Source of the DNA: Volvariella volvacea V23
Taxonomy: Eukaryota; Basidiomycota; Agaricomycetes; Agaricales; Pluteaceae
Assembly: GCA_000349905.1 (NCBI GenBank)
Contig: KB722747.1
Location: 25,526-61,557, forward strand
Length of the DNA: 36,032 bases
Direction: 5' to 3'
Shown here: positions 12,946-23,630 of the stretch, piece after piece
Numbering within the stretch: the stretch's first letter is position 1
How the letters are laid out: the number at the start of each line of letters is the position of its first letter
Notes under the pieces: generated by a model
Databases searched by the model: none
Told to the model about the DNA's origin: nothing
Seen by the model: the letters and a program-made list of their open reading frames with translations, nothing else
Made by a program: the position numbers and the translations under genes

Positions 12946-14537
12946 TACACCTGGTCCTCTCCGAACGGTTGAAACGTGCGATGGTGACAAGACAGGAAAA
13001 TATATCGTCGTTCTCAAGGACGGTGTGTCCACTTCCTCAGTCCTTGAAAACCTGCGATCTGCAAGTGCCAATGTTGAAGCTCAATGGGAAATCATTAATG
13101 GGTTCGTTACTGAGCTCGATGAAGAGGCTTTAAATACCCTACTTGCCTCTGAGGAAGTCGATTATATCACTGAAGACGGTATCATGAGCACCGCTGCAAA
13201 TGTGACCCAGTAAGGACCTTCACACTTTAAATAGAGAGCTCCCCTTTAATGCCTCCACAGAGCATTTGCCCCATGGGGTCTTGCCCGTATTTCTCAATAC
13301 GACAGTTTGACAGATCAAAATGCCGGGCAAGTAAAATGTGTAATCAAGGTGGCTGCGATGGTAACTTATGCACATCAATCAACAGTGCCCTCACCTTCAG
13401 ATACATGTATGACGATTCTGCTGGAGTAGGTGTTGACGTTTATATCGTTGACACTGGTATCTATACAGCCCATGTATGACCTTCAGTTGTTTCAGTACCC
13501 GATGTACTCTAACCCACCAGTAGTCACAATCCGGTGGTCGTGCTCGTTGGGGAGCCACTTTTGGTGGCTATGCGTAAGTGCTGCACCTAATGTATAGCCA
13601 TTTTTGTATCTAAAGTTGGAATTCAATAGAAAACAAGATGGTAACGGACATGGTACTTGCTGTGCTAGTATAGTCGGCGGAAGTCAATTTGGTGTCGCCA
13701 AGGTATGTATGAACTCAGGTAATCTTGTGGTAAAATAAAGAGAATAAATCTCTATGCTATGTCAGAGAGTGAATCTTATTGCTGTTAAAGTCTTGAGCGA
13801 TGGAGGGTATGTCTCTAACAATTATTCCAGATGTTCCGTTTGTCTAACGAGCTCTTTAACCAGCTCCGGAAGCATTTCAGACATGTAATCGTATCATGCA
13901 ATTGTAGGCAAGATGATATGCTTATATTATTTCAGTGTTTCTGGTCTGGACTGGGTCCTTACCCAGACTCGCTCCACTGGTCGTCCTTCCGTTGTCTCCA
14001 TGGCCCTTGTTGGTACTGCCAACACCGCTCTCGACAGCGCAGTTGCATCTGTGCGTCACTCCTTCTCCTTCATGTTGAACTTTTCTGAGCTTCTATATCA
14101 GCTTACTTTAGACGGCATCCACGTCGTCGTTGCCGCTGGCAACTCCAACGCCGACGCTAGCGACTACTCTCCTGCCCGTGTTCCTTCTACCATCACTGTC
14201 GGCGCCACCACCATCGCTGACGCTCGTGCCTCCTTCTCCAACTATGGTGCTATCATCGACATCTTCGCTCCTGGTCAAAGTATTATCTGTTCTGGTATCG
14301 GTCCTAACAGCAGTATGTCTGGAACCTCCATGGCTACTGTTCATGTCGCTGGCCTCGTCGCCTACTTCATAGCTAAGGATGGCAACTTGAGCCCTGCCGC
14401 TATGTCCTCTAAGGTTCAAGACCTCGCCACCAAGGACGCACTTAGCGGCATTCGTGGGTTCATGATAAATAAATACTCTGACGTACCTGACTTTTTGCGC
14501 AGCTGCCGGAACTGTCAACTATTTGGCTCACAACTAA
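12887..14537 (+). CDS. Subtilase C: diverged proteinase-K-like S8 protease, 10 exons
   Basis: Third tandem paralogue. Splicing by analogy with A and B gives an uninterrupted frame of about 387 aa: signal peptide (MRFSIFTIVPVVFAAVSALV), propeptide, IVDTG (Asp), GHGTCCAS (His), AAGNSNA (Asn) and SGTSMATVH (Ser). The triad residues remain, but normally invariant neighbours change: HGTH to HGTC, CAG to CAS, SLGG to ALVG, and MATP to MATV. Two gene-structure oddities occur. The intron after DQNA appears to use a GC donor (gcaagt, near 13329), and an extra 50-bp intron (about 13474-13523, gtatga...ctctaac...tag) splits TAH/SQ, which is contiguous in A and B. It may be an active enzyme with altered specificity, an inactive homologue or an early pseudogene. 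Confidence 0.85.
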
Positions 14538-14930
14538 GTGGATCACCTTAGGTTTGCTACGAGCGACGCAGTGGGATGTATAGTACTCTGTCCCTGTCCT
14601 TACGGGCTGCAATCCCAAAAATTATACATTCCAGTTCCTATGGAAGTCGGTTTTGCGGATACACTTTTTCGTGGTCAGTGCCAAGTGGGCATTTTGACAA
14701 AGGCCCATGAACTTCACGATCACGTGCATCTGCACTTCACAAGCAATAAACTCGTCACGCTCAACTTGCAGCTCAAGGTTGCATGCATTCTGAGGCTATA
14801 TGATTCACCTCTAATGGCCGATAGCGCGGTATCGATTGAATTACTCGTCATCTGCTTGTGTCTCTATTTTACGTCCCTGCTGTGGTGCATGATACAGCAT
14901 TTTGGGAATCTGAAATCTTGGCATGGAGCA
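14538..14930. other. Spacer between the protease cluster and the F-box-like array
   Basis: About 390 bp between the plus-strand subtilase C and the minus-strand F-box-like copy 1; the two genes converge here. A plus-strand open frame crosses it and runs antisense into copy 1 but has no motif. Nothing else seen. Confidence 0.4.
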
Positions 14931-16034
14931 CTACGACATATCCATAGCATATGTTTCCTCTTGGTCGGCATCCATGTCAGAGTCCGGCTCTGCGGTCGGT
15001 CCCTCATCCCTCCACTTTCTTACGAGCTTCTCTGCATCATCCCAGAAGTCTTCCCCACCCGTCTGGCCTCTGTACCAGTTCGTCGACCATCCTCCTCTCT
15101 CCGTGAAGCGGTCCTCAGCTAGGACTACCCTGTCTTCAGGTACTTCCTGAACCTTTCCATCCGAGTCAACAACTTTTCGTTTCCCTTCAAGTAGTTCACA
15201 CATGTATTGGAGCGACGGGTGTGGTATATCTTCACGTCCTTCTGGCAATTCACGCTCCTCTGGAAGGACCAGCACCTCCAGGAGCTTGCACTCCTCCAAG
15301 CACTTCCTCAACACCTTCAAGGGCTCGTCAACTGGGCATTCGATGTCCCATCCGGCGACGGATAAGTATCGTAGATTGGGTATACATGCATAGTTGTTGC
15401 CTTCCACCCATTCTGCCGCCGATTCACTTGGAAAATCGAATACGTCGAGGTGTGTGAGGTGTTGGAATATCGGGTGATGGAAGTCCGCTAGGCCGCCGGG
15501 GAAGAGTTCGTTGAGCGATGCGCTCAGGCGAACGAGACCGTTTGGCGACACAGCACGGAGCGGTGACCTAATAGCGCAGTCTAAAAGGTATAGTACATCG
15601 ATACCCTCTGGGACTTCACACCACAGTGCCAGGTCCTGAATATTATGGCAGTGTGGAAGGATGGTTGTCCAGTCCGGCTCGGAATTGGAGTGAGGCTCAG
15701 TTGATATTAGCATATTCCTCACAAAGAGAGCTTGTCGCGGGCCCGAGGGAATGTGAAGGGGACGAGATAAGGGTGACTTGGAGGGATCGTAGAATATCGG
15801 GTGCCGTAGGATAACAGTGTCATATAAGTATCGCTGTAACCTGAAAAGGTTGGTATCTGATATTCGAAAATGTAGGTGGTCGAGTACTACTCACCAGAAC
15901 CAGACGCGCCGGGCCACCAGTAGTAGTGTTGGTAGGGTGCCATCCCTGTCATCATAAATGGCCATCTCAAATATTACCTGTCCCAGTTCTTGAGGAAGAC
16001 GTGGCTCCATCAATGCCGTGGGGTGTGTGTTCAT
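14931..16034 (-). CDS. F-box-like family protein, copy 1 (intact, most divergent)
   Basis: Two exons (16034-15895; 15840-14931), 349 aa, joined by a 54-bp intron after the Trp codon that closes the N-terminal domain. Exon 1 has an F-box-like segment: EPRLPQELGQVIFEMA ... LPTLLLVARRVWFW. Exon 2 carries the family blocks: YDTVIL, FPS/IPSGP near residue 75, LPHCHNIQDLALW, SPLRAV..GLVRLSASL, FPGG..DF, LTHLDVFDFP, EGNNYACIPNLRYLSV, LRKCLEECKLLEVLVLP, EVPEDRVV, WYRGQTGGEDFW. Unlike the other copies it ends in an acidic tail (EPDSDMDADQEETY) and lacks the shared WDSM.DS..D..LGEW end. F-box-like proteins usually recruit substrates to SCF ubiquitin ligases; here that is inference from the N-terminal motif only. 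Confidence 0.85.
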
Positions 16035-16090
16035 GGTTGAGTGGAGTTTGGTAGTATGGATATGTTTTGTCGGTGGGTCTCGCTGCAGGC

Positions 16091-16098
16091 ATTATATA
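16091..16098 (-). promoter_or_regulatory. TATA box of F-box-like copy 1
   Basis: Minus-strand TATATAAT about 57 bp upstream of the start codon. Confidence 0.55.
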
Positions 16099-17158
16099 TG
16101 GTCACTGGCCTCGCTCAACGATATTGTAGAATGCATCTCCTAATTGTTTGCGCAATAAACCACCTGAGTGGCGCATGCTCAGCCAGGCTAGCAATAAGCT
16201 TACCAACAATGCGAAGCTTGGAGGAATTCAACCATGTGGTAGTACCACCCATAATAGCACAGCACCCGTAACCGACACAATAAATACTGTGCGCTTATCA
16301 GCGATTTGAAGTTGATATCCTCTCAGAGGCAACATCATAAGCTGATTGTATGGGAGCTACAGACGCGATCCTCAGTAACCCACCCAAGTCTAGTAGCTCT
16401 AGCCATGTATACGTCGAGCTATTCAAACACGATCTGCGTGTATCTTAACCTGTCTGTATTACAGTTAGCCTCCCTATCTCAAGCACACAGTTGATGAAAC
16501 TTTCTTCCTGGAAAAACAGGACGTTGTGGCATTCAACGGCGTTTAAACGCCTTAGTTGGGCTTGGTGGCTATAACAACCTTATTGTTAAAGAGATCAAAG
16601 GATCTAAATAACATTGCACTACATTGTGCTTGACCCACAATACGTTGTCAAACATTGTGAGCCTCACTACTATTGGTGCCGAGATGTCATTCCTTTTTTT
16701 GTTATCGGAGTCAAAACGTGTGCCCTTACCGAGACGTTGCTTGCCCAAATTCTTGTCTCGGGCTGGGTTGCTTCGCCGTAGCCATTGAGTGGTGCACCCG
16801 GTGTGCGTTGACTCATGAAGATATTTCATTTTCAACTTGAATCCCAGCTATGTAAAGTCACAAAAAGCGTTCGATGAATTGTTAACGAGAGAGAGACACG
16901 GAGAGGTTGTATACTCAACTATCCACCTAGACGGGCACTCCGCTTCATTAAACAGTAGCTGGTCCAGCACTTCTGTGATTCTGATAGCTAAACAAAGAGA
17001 GCAGCCTCTCATCCATTTGTTACGCGTACGTAACGCGGAATCGTGAAAGACAAATTGAAAGCACGCGTCACTCGATCATCGTTCTTTCAACCTCACTGAC
17101 CCCTTTCATCGTACAATGGAAGAACTAAGATATCTGGTTTTGTAAATTGAGGACAGAG
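16099..17158. other. Intergenic stretch with a 14-bp palindrome
   Basis: No gene recognised. A perfect 14-bp palindrome (ggcgtttaaacgcc) lies at 16538-16551. A minus-strand open frame at 16569-16835 has no motif. Confidence 0.4.
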
Positions 17159-17166
17159 TATTTAAG
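17159..17166 (+). promoter_or_regulatory. TATA-like element of the small gene at 17272
   Basis: TATTTAAG about 113 bp upstream of the ATG, followed by a pyrimidine-rich leader (CACCACCACAACC...). Confidence 0.4.
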
Positions 17167-17271
17167 AGTCGATCGTTCCTCTCCTTTGCCCATACCATCA
17201 TTCTTCTTAATCACCACCACAACCAACAGCAACAGCACCTTTCAGCTCGCCTCCGCAGTTCTCGCACCAAC

Positions 17272-17708
17272 ATGCCACCCCATCCCAAAAATACCACTCC
17301 TCCTGCCAGAATCCTTGAGGATCGAGACACTGAGGTTGCGGAACTTCTCCAATCATTCAAAGAATTGGCATATAAAGCAAGATCGTTCGTCGACAGGTAC
17401 GGCAAGGACTATCCAGCGAACTCACCTTTCATCGCGCTCGTGGTGTGCGAGTTGCCTGTAAAGGAAGAGGACGCACCCGCCGCTTTGTAAGTGAGCGGTG
17501 CCACTGGTGTCCGTGGCTACGCCTGTATCAATTATGAACTGAGGACTCGTCTTTTAGGATCGCGATGCATAGGAACTTACAAAAGAGGCGTGTCGAGTAC
17601 GTATGTTCGGGTTGTGTCCAATGAATTGACTCCATTGACGTGTCTCGTGCTCTTAGGAAGATCGCTGGAATCATCAAACACAAGGCGAACCCTGCCTCTT
17701 CCACTTGA
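17272..17708 (+). CDS. Small three-exon gene of unknown function
   Basis: About 101 aa. Exon 1 (17272-17488) opens MPPHPKNTTPPARILEDRD and continues with a charged, likely helical stretch (EVAELLQSFKELAYKARSFVDRY). Two introns with good signals (gtaagt...ttag about 17489-17558; gtacgt...ttag about 17600-17656) join IAMHRNLQKRRVE and KIAGIIKHKANPASST before a TGA. Frame is kept across both introns. The protein has no signal peptide or membrane segment and is basic towards the C-terminus. I do not recognise a family. It sits between F-box-like copies 1 and 2 on the opposite strand. Support rests on splice signals, frame continuity and upstream TATA-like element. Confidence 0.6.
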
Positions 17709-19173
17709 TGTCAAGTACCATAAGCAAGGAGTGGCACCGATACAGTCTGCTGTTGGCATTCTCAATATCTCCAAAGATATTATTGATGTTGCATCTGCCT
17801 GTGATGCTCTTGCGTTTTGTAATAGTTTCTACCGTGTGTAATGTTTTATCGAATGTTTTATCGTCTTTCAGAGTTGGACTACAATCGTAATGTTCCTGTG
17901 GGCTCCTGGGTTAGTGTGTCTATCTCGTGTCGGGTAGTCAATAAAAGCTCTGAATCGAACAAGCAATTGAAGTTCACTTGTGTATATATATTACTCCCAA
18001 TGAGAGACCAAGAAAACCTGCAGATGAATGCATGTCTGCAACCAAGGACGTCCAATCTAACGAAATGTGATAACATGATGCGGGCTTATGGTAATTCGCT
18101 TATCTCTCTGAGAAAGTTTGCGCCGCTTAAACTGCCGCTTGAACTTGGTGCATCTTGAGACCAGTCACGCGTACTGAAAATTGACCGAAAATAGATGACA
18201 TGGTCAGGTTTACAGGGGAGTTGAGACTTTCGCTCGGTTGAAGTCACGTGGACAGCGCAACCTTCTCCGCAAGCGCGTTTCAGCTCGTGACTACTGAGCA
18301 AACCCAGTATTGACTCAGTAAGACGACAACCTACTCGCAGAATCAGGTGCAGCCCTTGAACTCACTGGAAGGAAGACCAGTGCAGAGGAGCTCCTTGTTG
18401 ACGCAATACGCATTCTCACCCAAGCCGAGACGTCTAATCCTATGTGGTGCACTACTGAGTGCTGTTTTACATGTTCCTCGCGTGATACAGGTAAGATTAC
18501 TTCGTTGTGAACCACGCTTTACATCAAGTCGATATTGCTGTAGAACTTCACTTTCCTCGTCGCAGGCGACCAATTTGAACGAGCGTCTATGATTCTATCA
18601 CGCACCGACACACCTCTCGCTCGTCCAGACCACATATTTTCTACGGCCTTGGGTAGGCTTCATACTGCGAAGTATTGACAGCACAGCAGACCCTGGGGAC
18701 GCGCAACGCCTACATCTCCTTTCCACTTCACTGTTCAGTCTCTTGTCCTCAGGCACACGCTCTAGTGAACTCGTACGCGCCATTTGGACCTCTACTTCAT
18801 CACTCTAAGGCCATCTACATTGTATACAGCGCTGTTTCATCTAACTTCTTCAACTTCGATCACAATTGAGACGAGCTCGCCTTCAAGTCGATCTCATGGT
18901 GCTAATTCGTTACCATCTCCTTAGGTAGAGGTTTGGCCCCATCGTCCCCGAAACGCGCCGTGAGTAGACTTCTGCGAATGAATGGGGGATGAAGAGGAAG
19001 GAATGTGTAGTGTACGCCTCAATATACTCCGCAATCCACAGGCGATCCGTCAAGTGGTTAGCTCACATGGTTTACCTGCACGACATTTCGATCTTCCTTT
19101 GGGACAACATAACTAGGCTTCACGATTTCCGTTATTACAAACTTGTGGTTAACTTCAAATCAATCTACACAAA
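17709..19173. other. Intergenic stretch, nothing recognised
   Basis: About 1.5 kb with a possible AATAAAA at 17940 serving the small gene. Open frames (17841-18158, 18347-18592) lack motifs. No relic of the neighbouring F-box-like family was found here. Confidence 0.35.
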
Positions 19174-20294
19174 TTAACACATATGCAAGGCACCGAACCA
19201 CTCCATCAGGTCGATATCGACTCCAGAATCTATCATCGAATGCCAAGATCTCGCCTCCAACTCCCTCCTCCGCCTTCTCCTCTTCACAATCTCCTCCGAA
19301 CGAACCCAGAAATCTTCTCCGCGCGCCGTACCGCCACACACCGCGCTATTGTACCAGTCCTCCGACCACGAGGTGCTGCACGGAGAAGTCCACTTATACG
19401 CAACCACCCTATCTTCCTGTATCTCTCTAATCGCACCATCACCGCTAACTATCCTCCGCGTCGCTTTCAACAGCTCGTCTGCCTTCTCTCGAACGACTAC
19501 GTTCTCATCCATAAGGATCAACACATCCAGGACCTTGCACTCTTCCAGGCACCTCTGCACAATACCAGTGAACGCCGGGAGATCAAAGTCGGGGTTGGTG
19601 ATGGTCAGGTATCGGAGGTTGGGTATGCATCCGTAGTTGTTTCCCTCGACCCAGTGGTTGAATGCTTCGCCAGGAGAGTCCAGCACCTCGAGGTGGGTAA
19701 GGTCCTTGAATATGACGTGGTCAAAGTCCACGCGGCCATCAGAGAAGAGACAAAAGATGAATGCACTGAGGCGGAGAAGGCCATGGGGTTTCACTGTACG
19801 GAGGGGAGATTGAAGAGCCGAGGTCAATAGCGAGAGTGCTGTGGTTGAGCGCATGATCCAGATCGCAAAGTCTTCGAGGTTGTGGCATTGGGAGAGAAAC
19901 TCCTCCCAGTTGGGTTCTGATGGTGCACGGTCTGCGTATTCGTAGGCCACCAAAAGGTTTCGGACGTGATTGACTTGTGGTCCGGAAGGAAAACGAGGAG
20001 GGCGATGTAAGGGAGACTTGGCGTTTCTGTAGAATGATGCGTCCTTGAGGACAACAGTATCATAGATAATGGGTTTCAACCTGTATAAAAGCATAATTAT
20101 AGCCTAGGAGAGCACGTAGTGTGAAGTGCGCCCACAAATGGTACTCACCAGTCTTGCACACGCCGGGCGACTTGGAGCAGCGCAGGTAGTGTCGCATCCC
20201 TGTCACTACGAGCGGCCATCTCAAATATAACTCGCTTTAGATCTTGTGGGAGCCGTGGCTCTAGCAGCATTGTCGAGGTATTGGGATGATTCAT
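19174..20294 (-). CDS. F-box-like family protein, copy 2 (intact)
   Basis: Two exons (20294-20149; 20080-19174), 350 aa. Exon 1: EPRLPQDLKRVIFEMAARSDRD..LPALLQVARRVQDW, the F-box-like N-terminus. Exon 2: LKPIIYDTVVLKDASFY, PPRFPSGPQ, SQCHNLEDFAIW, SPLRTV.PHGLLRLSA, FDHVIFKDLTHLEVLD, EGNNYGCIPNLRYLTI, QRCLEECKVLDVLIL, EIQEDRVVAY, WYNSAVCGGTARGEDFW, then a basic run (KRRRRRRELE) and the end WHSMIDSGVDIDLMEW. The intron lies at the same place and phase as in all paralogues, after the Trp of the RV.DW motif. The role may be substrate recognition for ubiquitin ligase; that is inferred only from the N-terminal motif. Confidence 0.87.
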
Positions 20295-20549
20295 AGAAGG
20301 TCAAGCTCCCTGAATACTAGGCTCAATCACGTGATAAACCAAACCTCAACATGAGCGGTGTAGAGGGGAGAATCAGAGATGGAGGTTCTGTCGTCCGCGG
20401 AAGGAGTGTATGATGATGGATAGTGGGTAAAAGTAATCCGTGTTTATTTCTCGTATCTACTGATATATATATAGTCTGTATACGGTCAGCCTTGTATTTA
20501 CATCTAGTCTTCATAATACTCCTCCACAGCGGTGTCTGACGATATCCAT

Positions 20550-21586
20550 CTCTTAGCCACGGCTATCGCCCAGATGGATGCGTCAGGAGAGCTGCACCTT
20601 TCTCCAGACCTAAAGCGTATTATCTTTGAAAGTACCGCCGGAGTGGAACATTACCAGCGTTAATGCGACTCGGAGTCGCTCGTCGCGTGCGGGACTGGTG
20701 AGCTTGCATCTTGATACGCTTTGAAACCTGTAGAATTGAATAAACACATCACGAATGGGGCATGTGCTGTGCTCTACGATACCCTCATCTTTAGAGACAG
20801 CGCCTTCTACAGTCAATTGGAATCCCCATTCCATCATCCTCTCCGTTTCCCATCAGGTTCGCAGCTGATTTATGTCAGAAATGTTTTAATAAGGAGCAAC
20901 GAAGAACTCGAGAATGAACCAAACTAGACAGATATGTCTAGAATATCTTTGCGATCTGGGCTCTCACACCACCAGATACACTCTCCCTTCTAACCTCAGC
21001 CATTCGATCTCCTCTCCTCTCTGTTAAACTACACGTCCTTCGTCTTAGCGCGTTGCTTGCAGAACTCTTTCCTGGCGGTGAAGCGGACTTCAACCACGAG
21101 ATATTCAAGGATCTCACCCATCTCGAGGTCCTAGACTTTTCGGATGAGTCAGGCAGTCAATGGGCGAGTGGGAACAATTCTAGATCTCTTACCAATCTCC
21201 GATACCTTTCTGTTTATTCCGTTAATTCAGATCCCACGGAGATCTCGAGAAGATGCTTGGAGGAGTGCCCTGCCTTAGAGGTGCTGATTCTCCCAGATGA
21301 TGAGGAATATCTAATGGAGTTATTAGCAACTTGAATGTTTATAAGCTTGGATGGAATAGCGAAAGAAGTTCCTGAGAATAGAGTAGTTCTACGTGGAGGA
21401 CCTTACTCTCTCGGAGATGGATGGTCGGACGCTTGCTACAAGGGCGCAATCGGTGAAGAGGATTTTTGGGTTCAAAGGAAGCTTGCTGTTCAGCGTAGGA
21501 GGCAGAACAGAGAGCTGGAGGTAAAATACATGGTGGATACGGACGTTGACTTGGGAGAGTGGTGGATTGAGACGGAAGTGCGTTAA
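20550..21586 (+). pseudogene. F-box-like copy 3, inverted and broken
   Basis: The only plus-strand member. Exon 1 remnant (LSPDLKRIIFE ... LPALMRLGVARRVRDW) has a frameshift after FESTA. The ATG aligned with copy 4 seems lost, the nearest one being 20574. The splice acceptor matching that of copy 4 reads gaatgg instead of gaatag. Exon 2 begins normally (YDTLIFRDSAFYSQ, RFPSGSQLIYVRNVLI) but stops at NEPN*. About 20 codons after that are deleted and scrambled, and the frame resumes near 21050 with LFPGGEADFNHEIFKDLTHLEVLDF. Another stop (TGA near 21332) precedes EVPENRVV, GAIGEEDFW and DTDVDLGEWW. It is most similar to copy 4, which lies opposite it in inverted orientation. Confidence 0.9.
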
Positions 21587-22069
21587 TGGTGACTGCTCAT
21601 CTGGACTGTCCGAATCTCAAGGTGCATACGTCTTGTCGCATCCTGTACACTACGGTGCAGCTATCTCGTGTACATGTTGTTGTCTCATTCGTATGTCTGC
21701 ACTCACCGTTTCTTCATTCTGTATTCATAAATCCTCCAGCGAGCAGACTTTGTGGCGATTGAAATGCACGCTCTTGTCCTTTAAGTGTCGAAATAGGTTG
21801 TTATCTGCATGGTACAGTCCAGAAATATTGCGTTAATACTTCTGCCAGGCTGAACATGTACGGTGCATGGTGCAAATTTCTGGGGTCATTTTGGGGAATT
21901 GTGGGAAGGAGGAGGAGGGTGGAACTAAAGACGAGGTCTTAACATTCAATATTAGCGGAAATAATGTGACAAGTGAGAGATATGAGTAGCGTATAAGATA
22001 TATGGCACAAATCTCGAGCCAACCAGATCTGTTCTATCTACCTGGACCATTCGTGGGATTCTGTAGGTA
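21587..22069. other. Spacer of the inverted copy 3/copy 4 pair
   Basis: About 480 bp between the 3' ends of two convergent paralogues. It would form the loop if a transcript crossed both. No gene recognised. Confidence 0.5.
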
Positions 22070-23147
22070 TCAACGTGCTTCCATAGCGGTTAGCCATTCT
22101 CCCAAGTCAACGTCTGCATCTGAATCCACCATCGAGTCCCATGATACCATCTTCAGCTCTTTCTTCCGCCTGCTGCGCTTCATAATCCTCTCCGATTGAG
22201 TCCAAAAATCATCTCCACCTATCGCGCCTTGGTACCAAGACTTCGACCAACTATGACCAGGAATGTTGTAGAGCCCACCATGCACAACTACCCTGTCGTC
22301 AGGAGCTTCGTGCGCTATTCCATCCAAGTCTATAACCACTCGAGTCACATACAACCCTATTGGTTCGTCCTCGTCGTCTGGGAGAATCAGCACCTCCAAG
22401 GCAGGGCACTCCTCTAAGCATTTTCGCAAGATTTTGGCGCAGCGCGCATAGACAGAATCAATGGAACCAACAGCAAGATATCGGAGATTGGTTAGGCATC
22501 CATAATTGTTTCCTTCCTTCCATTGACCGCCTGATTCACGAGGAAAGTCTAGGACCTCGAGATGGGTGAGATCCTTGAATATCTCGTGGTTGAAGTCCGC
22601 TTCACCACTGGGAAAGAGGGCTGTAAGTGATGCACTAAGACGAAGGAGGCCACGTGGTTTAGTGGATCGGAGAGGGGATCGAATGGCTGAGGTTAGAAGG
22701 GAGAGTGTATTTGGTACGACAACAGCCCAGATTGCAAAATCTTGAATATTATGACACTGTGGAAGGATATCGGTCCACTTTGGTTCGTTTTTGACTTCTC
22801 CATAGTTCCTTATTAGAACATTTCGGACGTGAATCAACTGGGAACCTGAAGGGAAATGGGGAGGGTGATGAAATGGGGACTTTGATTGACTGTAAAAGTC
22901 GCTGTCTCTGAAGATGAGGGTATCGTAGAGGACAGAACATATCCTATTCATGAAATTGTTAGCCGATTCTACAATTCAAAATGTCCAAGATGCAAGCTCA
23001 CCATTTCCGCACGCGACGAGCAACTCGCATTAACGCTGGTAGCGTTCTGATCCGGTCATTACGCGCAGCAATTATAAAGATGATGCGCTCTAGTTCTTGA
23101 GGAAGACGCGGTTCCTCTAAAGCATACATGTTGGCGACATTCGGCAT
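22070..23147 (-). CDS. F-box-like family protein, copy 4 (intact)
   Basis: Two exons (23147-23002; 22943-22070), 339 aa, intron 58 bp (gtgagc...tag). Exon 1 from the chosen start: MPNVANMYALEEPRLPQELE then RIIFIIAARNDR, LPALMRVARRVRKW. Exon 2: YDTLIFRDSDFYSQ, FPSGSQLIHVRN, LPQCHNIQDFAIW, SPLRS..PRGLLRLSASL, FNHEIFKDLTHLEVLDF, EGNNYGCLTNLRYLAV, LRKCLEECPALEVLILPDDED, DRVVVHGG, WYQGAIGGDDFW, and the end WDSMVDSDADVDLGEW. An in-frame ATG exists 48 codons upstream (23291), but the shorter start matches the paralogues. Its nearest relative is the inverted pseudogene copy 3. Confidence 0.87.
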
Positions 23148-23630
23148 TAGCAATTGGATGTCGCTGGGTGTCGCAAACCGCAGCGCGGGGACCGCCGCGA
23201 TAACATCATGTGACAACGCGACTCCAGAACCTCGACCACTCTTGCTTTTGCATTCAAGTTGTCCATCTTGCTCGACAGCATTTCTATGCAATGCTAGAGC
23301 TCGTTGATATGCTATTCTAATGAGTGGCTTGTTAATTTACCGCGGTGCGTGTTTTCCCTGGCAGAGCGCCAACCTCATGCGCCTTGCTTGAAGCGGCTTC
23401 GACACGATCTCATTAAGCACAGAAGTCAGTCAGAGTCATACTAAGTTGCCCGTCATTGACCTTGTCCCAGCATCCTACTACTCTCGAGTCAAAGCTCGCT
23501 GAATGTAATTGTCCCAAGGACAGGACCCTGGACTCAACGCATCCCCGACTACACTTTGACGAGCTGTGCACTCCATTTACAACCCTCATCACTGCATATT
23601 TATACATTTTTGAATTTACCCCCGCATCAG
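23148..23630. other. Intergenic stretch between copies 4 and 5
   Basis: About 480 bp with the upstream region of copy 4 and the 3' flank of copy 5. Nothing else recognised. Confidence 0.4.

Noticed and set aside
14538..15122. Plus-strand frame of 194 codons downstream of subtilase C
   Set aside because: No motif; overlaps antisense the conserved end of F-box-like copy 1.
19183..19830. Plus-strand frame of 215 codons
   Set aside because: Antisense to F-box-like copy 2, whose minus-strand frame is conserved among paralogues.
23145..23291. Upstream in-frame ATG of F-box-like copy 4 (48 extra residues)
   Set aside because: The extra residues have no counterpart in the paralogues, all of which start shortly before EPRLPQE.
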